The position numbers were made by a program, and so were the translations under genes. Below, one piece after another: positions 12,301 through 21,621 of a stretch of DNA of 64,000 nt; position 1 is the stretch's first letter; each line of letters starts with the position of its first letter. The stretch is from Ophiocordyceps camponoti-saundersi (nom. inval.) (lineage: Eukaryota; Ascomycota; Sordariomycetes; Hypocreales; Ophiocordycipitaceae): positions 1 to 64,000 of the forward strand of contig PDHQ01000010.1 in the NCBI GenBank assembly GCA_003339415.1, written 5' to 3'. A model generated the notes under the pieces. The model saw only the letters and a list, made by a program, of their open reading frames with translations. It made no database searches and was not told the origin of the DNA.

Positions 12301-12649
12301 ACATACATGCTCCCCGTATCCGTAGAAGCCCGTGATCTGCAACACGAACAAGCATGTCCGTCTCACAAGGGGAAAAAAAACCCCCCAGCCAACATGCATA
12401 TTCCTCTTCCCCTCAGCCAATAGGCAACCCCGGTTGAACAAGACAATTTCTTCTTCGTCGTCTTAGACGCAGGGGAGAGGGAGGGGGGAAAGCAAAAGGT
12501 GAGAGCAGTGCTGACCTTTCCGACCCCAACGTATATGCTCACCAGGTCATCCGGTCATCTTCCATCCTTCCCGCCATCGACACAACTCTTTCTCTCTTCG
12601 CTCGCTTCCTCCCTTCCTTTTTTTTCCACCCTCTCTTCTGGGTGGCGTC
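9340..12649. other. 3.3-kb region without a convincing gene
   Basis: Only short ORFs without recognisable domains. The one stretch that looks partly coding is on the minus strand at 10481-10910 and is listed separately. Otherwise I see nothing. Confidence 0.5.
10481..10910 (-). pseudogene. Possible small membrane-protein gene or remnant, unrecognised
   Basis: An ATG at 10910 opens a 51-codon frame ending at 10755. It begins MTDPLLWFPCIIAGAW and contains a hydrophobic segment followed by an acidic stretch. The frame then stops, and an overlapping frame (10777-10481) continues with protein-like sequence such as ESLAFGSMLMFRARAEL. This could be a two-exon gene whose splice sites I cannot place, a frameshifted remnant, or chance. 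No family is recognised. Confidence 0.25.
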
Positions 12650-13394
12650 ATGGCCGAGACGGGCTGCTTCTACGGGGACGGGACCCCGGCCGTTGACTGG
12701 ACCTACGGGAAGTGCAACAACGGCTCGTCCGTCTCCTTTTGCTGCGGAGCCGGAGACAAATGCCTAGCCAACGGGCTCTGCTTCGGTCGATATCCGTATC
12801 GTGGACCGTGTTCTAACAAGGGCTGGCTGGGATGCCGGAGTATATGTCCCGAAGGTCTGTTCTCTCTGTCTCTCTTCTACGTGATAGACTGCATGCTGAC
12901 TTCAAAGCTGCTCTGCTGCAGTAAACTCCAACTCATGGACTGAAGTCCAGCACTGCTCCGACGACGGATACTGCTGCGCCCCGGGCCGCAACGCCGGCAA
13001 ACCGGGAGACTGCTGCAACGACGGCTCCCGTCGCTTCACGCTTCCGGACCTGCCCGCCACCTCGGCCTCTTCGGCTACATCAAGTCACGTCTCCGACTCT
13101 TCAGCTACTTTTACTCCAACTTCCGGAGCGTCCTCTCCCGCTTTCAGCACAGCCTCATCCGCTCCGGCCCCGGCCACGTCCCTCACCTCCGGCTCCATCG
13201 CAGGCGTGGCTATCGGCTCGGCAGCGGGCGCCGCGCTGATCGTTGCCGCCATTGCCTGGTGGCTCTTCGCCCGTCGGCGGAGACAGCAGCCTGACGAGCA
13301 GACGAGGAAGACGGCCCTGCCTTCCGAAGCCGACGCCGACGCATACCTGGTCGAGACTGATGCGCGTCCGACTCCGCGGTACGAGATGATCTGA
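12650..13394 (+). CDS. Cysteine-rich single-pass membrane protein
   Basis: Two exons, 12650-12854 and 12922-13394, with a 67-base intron, give about 225 residues. The N-terminal half has about 15 cysteines in a pattern common in fungal surface proteins: GCFYGDG, SFCCGAGDKCLANGLCF, RGPCSNKGW, ICP, then after the intron QHCSDDGYCCAPGR and GDCCNDG. It is followed by a Ser/Thr/Ala/Pro-rich stalk that is probably O-glycosylated. A membrane helix follows (SIAGVAIGSAAGAALIVAAI then AWWLF), then a basic stop-transfer (ARRRR) and a short acidic tail. Members usually have a signal peptide. Here the first ATG lies only about five residues before the first cysteine, so the true start may be in an unseen upstream exon. 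The role is unknown; a cell-wall or surface sensor is possible. Confidence 0.7.
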
Positions 13395-14126
13395 CGGGTT
13401 TGTTTGAATGGACGATATGGAGAGACAAAAGTGTAATTGATGTCAGGGAAGAACAAAATCACCGTGTAATTTCTGTTCATAAGCTGGCGGAGGGTTACAG
13501 GAGTTTAGAAGACTCTGGTAAAGTAGTAGACGACAGTGTGTTTCTTTTCGTGCGAGGTATCCGTGCTTCTGGCATACGTTCTGCTGTCATACCACGATAT
13601 GCAGGGCCATTCTCGACGTCGTCACCCGCTTCCCTGCTCATGAGCTGAAACATTTTCGGTGGTTTTGCATCAGTTGAGCGGTCTCTCCCTTGGTCAGCTC
13701 TGCCACCCTCCCTCAATCCGAGGGGGGAGAGCGGACACGACGAGGGGCACACATTATGATCCTCATCATCATCGTCATCATCATCATCATCATCACATAG
13801 TGACCAAATGACATGCATCCCTGAAGAGAGAGACGTCACATATCTCAGACAACGCCTTCAAGAGATGGCGATAACATCAGTCTTCAATCACATATCTCAC
13901 AATGACGTTGCAAAAGAACCGTCACATAACCCAAACAGTAAAGAGGAGAGGGAGGAGGAGGAGGAGGAGGAAAAGGAGAGGCGAACCTGGTATATAAAGA
14001 AATAGCCAAACCCCAAAGTCGAGAGCAATACAAAGCAACTCATCAGCTTCAACCAAATACAGAATCCACCAAGTACGCGACTTTACTCTACTCTCAACCA
14101 TATACCAACTTTTAAAAGAGATCACA
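13395..14126. other. Intergenic region and promoter of the first small secreted protein gene
   Basis: Contains a CAT/ATC trinucleotide run (about 13762-13796), an AGG-rich run (about 13944-13980) and a TATA box at 13991. No gene seen. Confidence 0.6.
13991..13998 (+). promoter_or_regulatory. TATA box of the gene at 14127
   Basis: TATATAAA lies 136 bases before the start codon, directly after a purine-rich run. Confidence 0.55.
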
Positions 14127-14318
14127 ATGAAGGTCCTCGCCGCCATCATCCTTCTAGCCGCCTCCCTCGCGCAGGCAACCGAAGCGGTCCAAAACACCGA
14201 CGCCGGCGGTTACGGGGGAGCGAAGACCGGAGGTTGCGGCGCAGGAGGAGGCTACGGCGGCTCAGGAGGTTATGGCGGAAAGGGGGGAAAGGACGGTTAT
14301 AAACAAGGTGAAGACGCC

Positions 14319-14355
<37 letters not shown>

Positions 14356-14909
14356 TGCGACGTGTAGTGGAACTCGGACAATCTTGTTCTTCGCCCGCTT
14401 CAAACTCTAGGTCCCGCTGACTTGTTACTTGTAGACGATTATCAACCTAATCATAAGGATGATTATGGCGGAAAGGGGGGAAAAGACGGTTATAAACAAG
14501 GTGAAGACGCCCCTTTCTCTCTCTCTCTCTCTCTCTTTCTTTTGCGACGTGTAGTGAAACTCGGACAATCTTATTCTTCGCCCGCTTTAAACTCTAGGTC
14601 CCGCTGACTTGTTACTCATAGACGATTATCAACCTAATCATAAGGATGATTATGGCGGAAAGGGAGGAAAGGACGGTTATAAACAAGGTGAAGTCGCCTC
14701 TTTCTCTCTCTCTCTGTCCCTCCTCTCTCTCTCTGTCCTTCCTCTCTCTCTCTCTCTCTCTCTTTTTCGACGTGTAGTGAAAGTCGGACAGTCTTGTTCT
14801 CATTTTCTCTCCGGCTTGCTTTAACTCGCGGATCTGCTAACTTGTACGTGTAGACTACAAGCCTGGTTACAAGAAGGGTTATGGCGACGGTTATAACAAG
14901 GCATACTAG
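14127..14909 (+). CDS. Small secreted glycine/tyrosine-rich repeat protein built from duplicated exons
   Basis: Four exons, 14127-14307, 14435-14500, 14622-14687 and 14854-14909, are all joined in phase 1 and encode about 122 residues. The signal peptide is MKVLAAIILLAASLAQA, followed by NTDAGGYGG and a Gly-rich stretch. Exons 2 and 3 are both 66 bases and encode the same 22-residue unit, starting DDYQPNHKDDYGG and ending KGGKDGYKQ. Exon 1 ends with the same KGGKDGYKQ, and exon 4 closes with YKPGYKKGYGDGYNKAY. All introns start GTGAAG, contain a (CT)n tract and end in a TAG acceptor. Introns 1 and 2 (127 and 121 bases) are almost identical. Exon plus intron has therefore been duplicated as a unit. 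Signal peptide and NTDAGGYGG are shared with the next gene. Function unknown; a wall- or host-associated structural protein is possible. Confidence 0.8.
14274..14700 (+). repeat. Tandem exon-intron repeat (units of about 190 bp)
   Basis: The segment from tatggcggaaagggggg through the CT-rich intron to gattatcaacctaatcataa recurs with periods of 193 and 187 bases. Copies 1 and 2 differ mainly in CT-tract length and a few substitutions; the third intron has diverged. Confidence 0.85.
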
Positions 14910-15695
14910 ATAGAGCCTTGAGAGTTGATGTTTTGGAAGCTGCTTGTTCATCATTATAGGATAGTATTACGAACTTGAAACTATGATATCAATTACTTGA
15001 ATAGACGCATCTGATAAGTCGTTGTTGTCCAAAAGTGTGAATCATGTATCACAACCTATACAATCAGAGTGAAAGGTTTGGGGTAGGTTGGAAGCTAACC
15101 TGGAAGCAGTGAAGGAGGATCGATCATGGGCTTTTCATCGCGAGTGATGTGGTAACACGCAGCCTCGATACAATCGCGTGTTATTAGAGTCTAGTAATGG
15201 ATAACATATTATTTGAAAGGAGTCTGTTTCGTTAATCTCTGTAACTCGATTCTGCTTACTTGAAAAGGAGCATGTTAAAGATCAACTTCACCGGTCACCT
15301 TGCAATCGTACTTGACTACCTATCTAGGTAGGTTGAAGGGCAGGTAGGCACATATGTGATATCCCATCTCGACCCTCCAAGACTTGTCACACCTCAGCAA
15401 TAGCCCTTGCCAGAAACACGGCGAGAGACGTCACATAGGTATTCAATGCGGGAATCACATCTTGAACCTCGTCTCGTCACACATGCAATACGGAAGAGAT
15501 AAACAGCGATTTGCTTTCTACAACGTTCTGAGAGGAGGGAGAGAATGGGCATACAAAAGAACAGCCTACCTCTCCAGTTGAAAGTGTATAAATCCAAGCA
15601 AACCTCATTCAGTGCAATCAACCGAACACCAGATCACTCCTACTCTCGATATCACATCAAGACCTCAAGCTTTGTCTCCTTGTTCACTCCTTAAA
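14910..15695. other. Intergenic region and promoter of the second small secreted protein gene
   Basis: No ORF of note. A TATA box lies at 15587. Confidence 0.55.
15587..15592 (+). promoter_or_regulatory. TATA box of the gene at 15696
   Basis: TATAAA sits 109 bases before the ATG, in a position like those of the neighbouring paralogues. Confidence 0.5.
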
Positions 15696-16285
15696 ATGAA
15701 GTTCCTCGTCATCACAGCCATCCTAGCCGCCTCCCTCACGCAGGCAGCCGAAGGAATTCAGAACACAGACGCCGGAGGGTACGGAGGGTACGGAGGAGGA
15801 GGAAATGGACAGAAAGGCCCAGCACCGGTTTCCGAACAGACCAAGAAGCTGGCCAAGGACATCGTCAGATACCAGGCATGCGTCACCGAGCGTAACTGGA
15901 CAGACGCCAAGAATCTCCAGTGTAGTCAGTGCGATAAAGTTGAAGGGGGCAAGGTGAACATCGCGAATTGCATCTGTCGAAACCAGGATCAACTAGCTCA
16001 TTTGACCCGTGTCAACGCCATGATCTGTCTAAAGGTCGCAGATAGCAACAACCGGGCGATTATCAAGGAGATAGTCAGCGGTTAGTCCTCTCCCTCCCCT
16101 TCTTCCCCTTTCCGCTCTCTCTCTCTCCTTCAATCGCTTCAACCTTTTCGCGTCCGCTAACGTTGGAGACGACAGACGTGAGCGGACTTGGACTCGACGC
16201 TTTGTGCGCAGTGAGACAAGAAGCCGATCATGGAGCGCTACATGGTGGTCCATCTGGCTACAAGCCTGAGCCCAAGCCATACTAG
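15696..16285 (+). CDS. Small secreted cysteine-rich protein, paralogue family member 2
   Basis: Exons 15696-16080 and 16176-16285 (95-base intron, phase 1) encode about 164 residues. The signal peptide MKFLVITAILAASLTQA and following GIQNTDAGGYGGYGGGG match the preceding gene at both DNA and protein level. A helical cysteine domain follows, with YQACVTERNWTDAKNLQCSQ, NCICRNQDQLAHL, AMICLKV and IIKEIVSG. Exon 2 then adds GLGLDALC and a tail ending GYKPEPKPY. Seven cysteines are present, six of them shared with the gene at 16957, which also has its intron at the same codon. The start at 15696 is preferred over an upstream in-frame ATG at 15612 because it begins the signal peptide. No known family is recognised; effector-like. 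Confidence 0.82.
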
Positions 16286-16956
16286 ACAGGTCGGGCCCTT
16301 TTGGAAAGGGGATATGCAAGTCGACGTGTCTGTTTCTTCATTATTACACACAACATCAATATCTAGTTATGAACAGTCTAGAAACTCTCATTCTTATTAA
16401 AGGTTTCATACCACTGTAAACGGCAACTTCCAAGTCGACAAGACTCTTATCCCCTCTGCAGAGTATGTCATGTCGCACCTCGACTATCCCCCCCAAGTCT
16501 TCTCTCCCTAGGCAACACAACAAAAGGGGGAAAACGAAATACAGCCGAGGAGGTGACTCAGTCAAGACAGGAATCAGGTCTTTGGACTCCTGACTATCGC
16601 TCGCATATCTAACACTACAATGAAGGGGGAGGAAAAGTCTCACGGCGTGTCGCATAGGTAGCTGGTCGGTATGTAGCTATCGTCGACCACTGTAGGTAAT
16701 GACCAGCCTCGGGAGGGTAAGAAACGGACCGTCTATCAAGTCGAGAAAAGGGCTATATAAGGAACAACTTCTCACCTCTCCAACAAAACTTCATCCACTC
16801 ATCTCATCTCATCTACTCATCTCATCCACTCAACCTCAACAGCTCCAATCAACACTCCCCGTCAACCTCCTCAACTCCAATACACACACAACTCCCCCCC
16901 TTCACAACTCATCTCCAACACTCAACCTTTTCAACCCCCATCCCCCAACCTCCAAA
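16286..16956. other. Intergenic region and promoter of the third small secreted protein gene
   Basis: TATA box at 16754 followed by a long C/A-rich leader with repeated ctcatctcat units (about 16797-16830). No gene. Confidence 0.55.
16754..16760 (+). promoter_or_regulatory. TATA box of the gene at 16957
   Basis: TATATAA followed by a pyrimidine/adenine-rich leader of about 200 bases ending in ccaaaATG. Confidence 0.5.
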
Positions 16957-17616
16957 ATGAAGTTCTTCTCCGTCGCCGTCTTCCTCTTCGCCGCCGCCAC
17001 CCAGGCAGCTCAGCAGGCCCCGAACGCTCAGCAGGCCCCGAACGCTCAACAGGTCCAGAACGCCCAACAGGCCCAGAACGCTCAACAGGCCCAGAACGCT
17101 CAACAGGCCCAGAACGCCCAACAGGCAGACGCCCGCAAGTACGGCAGCTACGACGATGATGAGGACCTCAAGGACCTCAAGGACCTCAAGCCCGGCGGCC
17201 TTCTCCCCGAACATGTCAGGAAGATCGGCAAGGAAGTCGCCAGGTTCAACGGCTGCGTCTTCGAGCGCTTCCTCAAGGACGCACGGGAAATCGAGTGCGT
17301 CGCTGAAGGGAAGGACAAGGCTAGCTTCCTTAGCTGCATCTGCCAGAACCAGGGCAGACTGATCAAGGCCATCCGCTACACCAACAACGCCTGCATAGGC
17401 TCGTCTGCCCACAGCTCCATCATCAAGGAGATTGCCACCGGTGAGTTTTTTCCCCCTTTTCCTTCCCTCATCTTCACTCTTCCATCCTCTGTTTCGGTTT
17501 GCTGACTTGCAACAGACGCCGAGGGTCTTGGTCTCAGCACTCTCTGTGGAGCTTACGATGGAGAATCTGACGAGAAGGACACCTACGAAGAGCACGTCGG
17601 CCACAAGGCATACTAA
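16957..17616 (+). CDS. Small secreted cysteine-rich protein with hexapeptide repeats, family member 3
   Basis: Exons 16957-17440 and 17516-17616 (75-base intron, phase 1) encode about 194 residues. The signal peptide MKFFSVAVFLFAAATQA is followed by about six and a half copies of a six-residue repeat, AQQAPN drifting to AQQAQN. After that come an acidic linker (DDDEDLKDLKDLK) and a cysteine domain homologous to the gene at 15696: FNGCVFERFLKDAREIECV, SCICQNQGRLIKAI, NACIG and IIKEIATG. Exon 2 adds GLGLSTLC and ends GHKAY. Six cysteines and the intron position are conserved between the two genes; only the spacer differs. The upstream in-frame ATG at 16699 is rejected because it masks the signal peptide. 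Function unknown. Confidence 0.82.
17008..17124 (+). repeat. 18-bp coding minisatellite (Ala-Gln-Gln-Ala-Pro/Gln-Asn)
   Basis: Imperfect 18-base units of the form gctcaacaggcccagaac are repeated about six and a half times inside the secreted protein gene. Confidence 0.85.
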
Positions 17617-17841
17617 GAAGTGGTGACTCAGGGTCTGACGAAGGTGTCGAAGCCGGAGTAGAGAACAGGGGGCGAAAGCGGAGTTTCTTCTCTCGTCATA
17701 CGACTTATGTAGGATGATCGAGTTACGGAGGATGATTGCGTTACTTGTATCTCTAGCCAGATCCAAGGATAGACTCTTATGAAAGGAAACATCTTATTCA
17801 TACGCCGATTGCACACAGAAGTGACTCACCAAAGACATCGA

Positions 17842-18829
17842 TCAAGCCCGCGCAACCCCAACCCTCTCCAAAACCCCCTTCAACCGACCAGGCTCACGAA
17901 CCAAAGCCTCCCAGACATCCTCACTCTTAACCAACGCCGTCCCCGCCAGCAGCGTCCCATTCAAAGAAACCTCGCCGTCCCCCTCCGCCCTACGAGGACA
18001 GACGACGAGCCGACCAGCCGTCATGGCCAGGTTATAGCTGACGCGCGCCTCGCCGTCCACCTGCCCGTCCGCGTCTACGCCCAAGGCCCTACAAGCCTTC
18101 CGATAGAGACGGAGGTAGGCGTCGCGCACGTTCGCCGCGGACGACGTCTCGGCGTCAATGTCCTCGGCGAAGCTTACAAAGGGCGCTTCGTCAAGGAGAG
18201 ATTGTCGCTCTATCAGCGGCTCCCAACCTGCTTCTTCGTCCGCAGCGAGAACACCCTGTCGCATGCCTTCTACAGGAAGGAGCTGCACATGACGATGAGG
18301 CTGACTAGCACCAGAGTGAACACCACAGTTGAAAAACGCGAAAAGGTCCCTCTGGCCATACGCCCTCAAACAAGCAAGCAAAGCGTCCAAGTCCCGCACG
18401 CTCAACAAGCCCGACTGCGGTTCGAAACCGGTAGTGGCGAGGATGAGATGCTCAGCCACGATGGCGAACTTGTTGAGCACGAGGTAGTGCTCCTCCCCCA
18501 CGGCCGCGACGTATAAGCTCGGCGGAGGGTTCGCGAACGGATCCACGGCCTGTGATGGAGTCGATGCAGGTTTTGGCTTGGGCTTATTGGCGAGAGCGGG
18601 CGAGAAGCGGATTTGGAACTTGGTCCCTCGTCATCCATCAGCAGATTGACAGTAGAAAAGGAATATTCGGTATAAGAAAAGGGGGTTGGAGAATTACCGG
18701 GATCGAACCGACGGACACGACCGCCGCCTTGGTGGGATAAAACGTCAAAGCACCGTCAGCCTTCGCTTTTGCGAACGCCGTTTTGACTAGTCCCGGTAGG
18801 TTCGTCGGGACTTTGATGGTCTGGCACAT
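17842..18829 (-). CDS. APA2: Diadenosine tetraphosphate phosphorylase (ATP adenylyltransferase, Apa1/Apa2 type)
   Basis: Exons 18829-18698 and 18618-17842, with a 79-base intron (18619-18697), encode about 302 residues. The junction restores VVSVGSIPFQIRFSPALAN, a conserved N-terminal region of the family. The catalytic HIT-like signature is SQPHRHVQLLPVE, the HxHxQ variant that distinguishes Ap4A phosphorylases from ordinary HIT hydrolases. Also visible are NKFAIVAEHLILAT upstream and the C-terminal SYNLAMTAGRLVVCPRR. The enzyme splits Ap4A with phosphate to ATP and ADP and acts in the cytoplasm. The start at 18829 (context ccATGtgcc) gives the normal short N-terminus. A motif near 18690 resembling a tRNA T-arm is part of this coding sequence. 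Confidence 0.9.
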
Positions 18830-19479
18830 GGTTACCGCTTTGTCTCCCTGCTGAAGCTGTCATCGAGACGTGGTTGGCGATGTCGTCGAGTTGACGTCGG
18901 GGAAGAATTAGCCGACGAACAGCCGAGACGCAACCTCGGCATAGCTCACGATAACGTCTTGTTTCGTGAGAGGAGGCGAGGCAGGATTTTGTACTTGGAA
19001 ATAATACCTATGCATCAAAGTTGCTGCCGAGAGAAATAGCTGCAGAGTAAGGTTGTCACCTGATTAGAACTTGTGAAATGTGCGGCGGTTGTGCAGGTGA
19101 AATCTAGTTGTGGCGTAGCACAAAGCCTGCACGGCGATCGTTCTCATCCTAGATGATACACTCAAAAGACAGCGCTTCCTACCGAGATACATACGCGTTT
19201 AAGCGGTAAGAGAAGGTATGCATACGGCGCAGCACACACAAAGTCCGCTCCTCGCCACATACACTCCATCACCAAATCACAGCGCATCTACACTAGGGAG
19301 CCTGCAACCTCACTCTAACACCAGACCGACCAGACTGCAGCGTATATCTAGTGTACTATGTATGTGTATAATATGTATGGATATATGTACAAGAACCAAC
19401 AACATAAAGTCATGCATCTATTCGCCCGTTAAAAAAAGGGAGAGGAAACCAAACCCTTCACATCCGGTCTCAACCGCAC
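18830..19479. other. Intergenic region
   Basis: Promoter of the Ap4A phosphorylase gene and 3' flank of the FIT-family gene, both on the minus strand. No gene seen. Confidence 0.5.
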
Positions 19480-20497
19480 CTATATCCCCGGAAGCCCAAT
19501 CACGGCCCTCAACCCCGGCACGAACCGCGGCACGATATAAAGCCCATACGCGCCCGCCAACGCAGTCACAAGTCCAGTAAACTGTAGAAAGAGTCAGCAA
19601 ATCGTAAGCCTCACAAAAAATCCAACCACAAGGGAGAAAAACGTAGGAAAGGGGAAGAAAAGAAGTCACCTTTTCAAACCAGGTATGAAAGTAAATGGCC
19701 GTCATCAACAACATCCACAACTTCATCGCCACCACCGCCAAAGCCGTCTTCCCCGCGACGCCAAACCCCGAGTCCAAGACGGCAGCAGCCTCGACGCCAG
19801 CGCCCTTGACAGCCCCATCAGCCATAAAGACACACCTCTCATCCCGTCTCCTAGCCCTAAGAACAGGCCAAGCAACCTCCTGAGCCAAGAACAAAGACCC
19901 AAGAACAAGCAGGAACACATGACCAGAAATATCATGACCACCCCTCCATTTCCCCCCCGCAGCCCTGCAAGCAACGGAAGTGAGCAGGAATTCATCACCA
20001 GCAAGGCCCTCCCTCCCCTCGCACTTGCCACCAGACCAGCGAAATCCCCGATCGATAATCGGCGGTCCGAAACACCACTGCGTAACAAGCAGCCACCAAG
20101 CGGTAGCGAACGCCCATCGCAAACAAGCCTGAAGCCTCATCCGCTCGACAACCGACGTAGCCGACGCGGAAGCAGGTCTCAACCCGGCCAGGACGAAGAA
20201 GACGAAGGCGAACGTCGTCCACCCCCATCCGCGCTTCACGAAGACCACGTTGAAGACGTTGGCTTTGCGCGCGAAGTAGCTGGGCGCCTCCGCCTGCGCG
20301 TGGGCCTGAGCCCCGGCGTCGTAGGCCGCTGCCCGCGTCTCGGGGGAGAGCAGGGAGAAGACGGCGCCGAAGACGAGAATTAGCGGGTAGATGCCTGTCG
20401 CTAGCCTCTCCAGCGGCGTGGGCAGATAGGGGGAGTGTCGGGCCGGGGGGAGGGGAGGGTCGCTCCGGGCGCCATGCGTCGTCGTCTTCGTCGCCAT
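19480..20497 (-). CDS. SCS3: FIT/Scs3-family fat-storage-inducing membrane protein
   Basis: Exons 20497-19670 and 19581-19480, with an 88-base phase-0 intron (19582-19669), encode about 309 residues. Several membrane helices are evident (for example IYPLILVFGAVFSLL, TTFAFVFFVLAGL, ALAVVAMKLWMLLMTAIYF). Family hallmarks are GHDISGHVFLL and, at the splice junction, YFHTWFEKFTGLVTALAGAY, both holding the histidines characteristic of FIT proteins. Without splicing the frame runs on 88 codons into unrelated sequence, so the short second exon ending VPGLRAVIGLPGI is strongly preferred. FIT proteins sit in the endoplasmic reticulum, act as acyl-CoA diphosphatases, and are needed for lipid-droplet budding and phospholipid balance. 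Composition is very GC-rich at third positions. Confidence 0.88.
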
Positions 20498-21621
20498 CGG
20501 TGAGACGTTTTTTATTTTCGTGTTTTATTTTCCCTTGGTCTATTTTTCTTCTCCGGTGAGAATCCTTAGGTTGGAAAAGGCCAAGGACGTTATTCCGAGA
20601 CGGTTCGGACTCGAGGGTCGGGAGTAGAGATGAGCCGAGCTTGTTGAGAAGAATGGGCCTTGCTTAGGTTTCCATTTTTCCCGGCAGCTGCTGGCTGCGA
20701 GCTCGACTAAAGAATGACGTAAGGGGGGGGGTTTCTTTTATCGATCGCAGAAACGAATACGAGCCTTGATTGTTCGCCTCTGCGCCACATGAGCAGCAGC
20801 CGCCACAAGGAGCGCCACACGACCTGCCCCCGGAGAGCTGCCCCGCAAAAAATGCCCTACAGAAATTGCCCCGCGAAGAGGGTGGAGAGAGGCCCACTCC
20901 GTGCTCAGCCTCAGCATCTCATTGGATAGTAAGTACCCCGGAAGTCTGCCAACCTCACGTCAACTGAACCGCATCTCGTCTCTCCTCCCACAACAAACTT
21001 GCCTTCACATCTCGACTCACCCTCCACTAACAAAAATAACACGCTCCATCATGTAAGGACCACAGACTTATCGGCATAAGCTGCTCTTGTGCTATATTTT
21101 TAATTTAAATAAGCTACGAAAAGACCGACCCATATCTCCCTCCCAGTCCACCCTTTATCCTTTCCTCCTTTCCGCCACCTTTGCCTTTCCCCCCTTCGTG
21201 TCTCGTCATCTTTCCCATCTCCAGTTTCCGACAAGGTAGAAGAAGAACAAGATGCAAAAGGAAAATAAAAAGCGAGTGCCTTTAATATCCGTACCCTCCT
21301 CCTCGTCCTCCACGAGAAAAACAGGAAGACACACACACACACACACCAAAAAGCCAATTGACCTTTAGTATATATGTATATACACATCTAGGTTCGTGCT
21401 ATGTTCAAGTCGTTCGTCGCCGCGACGAAAACAGACTTCGTCACCGTCACCGTCACCCCGTCACACGACGAGGAAACGGCTTCCGGCCTCACCGTATCGT
21501 CCGTCCCCGTCGTCAGCTGGCCATCAACAACAGTTTCGTTACTGCTGCTGCTGCTGCCGCCGCCGCCGCTTCTGTTGTTGTTGTTGTTGCCGCTTCCGCT
21601 CCCATCTTCTCGACCGACGTC
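20498..21621. other. Intergenic region
   Basis: Contains an AC dinucleotide run (about 21329-21347) and a run of CTG, CCG and TTG trinucleotides (about 21541-21595) in the probable 3' untranslated region of the GH55 gene. A 65-codon plus-strand frame at 20770 has no supporting features. Confidence 0.5.

Noticed and set aside
13762..13796. Possible CRISPR-like or satellite array
   Set aside because: Simple ATC/CAT trinucleotide repeat with no spacers.
18690..18720. T-arm-like ggttcgatcccgg on the minus strand
   Set aside because: It encodes VGSIP at the exon end of the Ap4A phosphorylase gene; no tRNA cloverleaf surrounds it.
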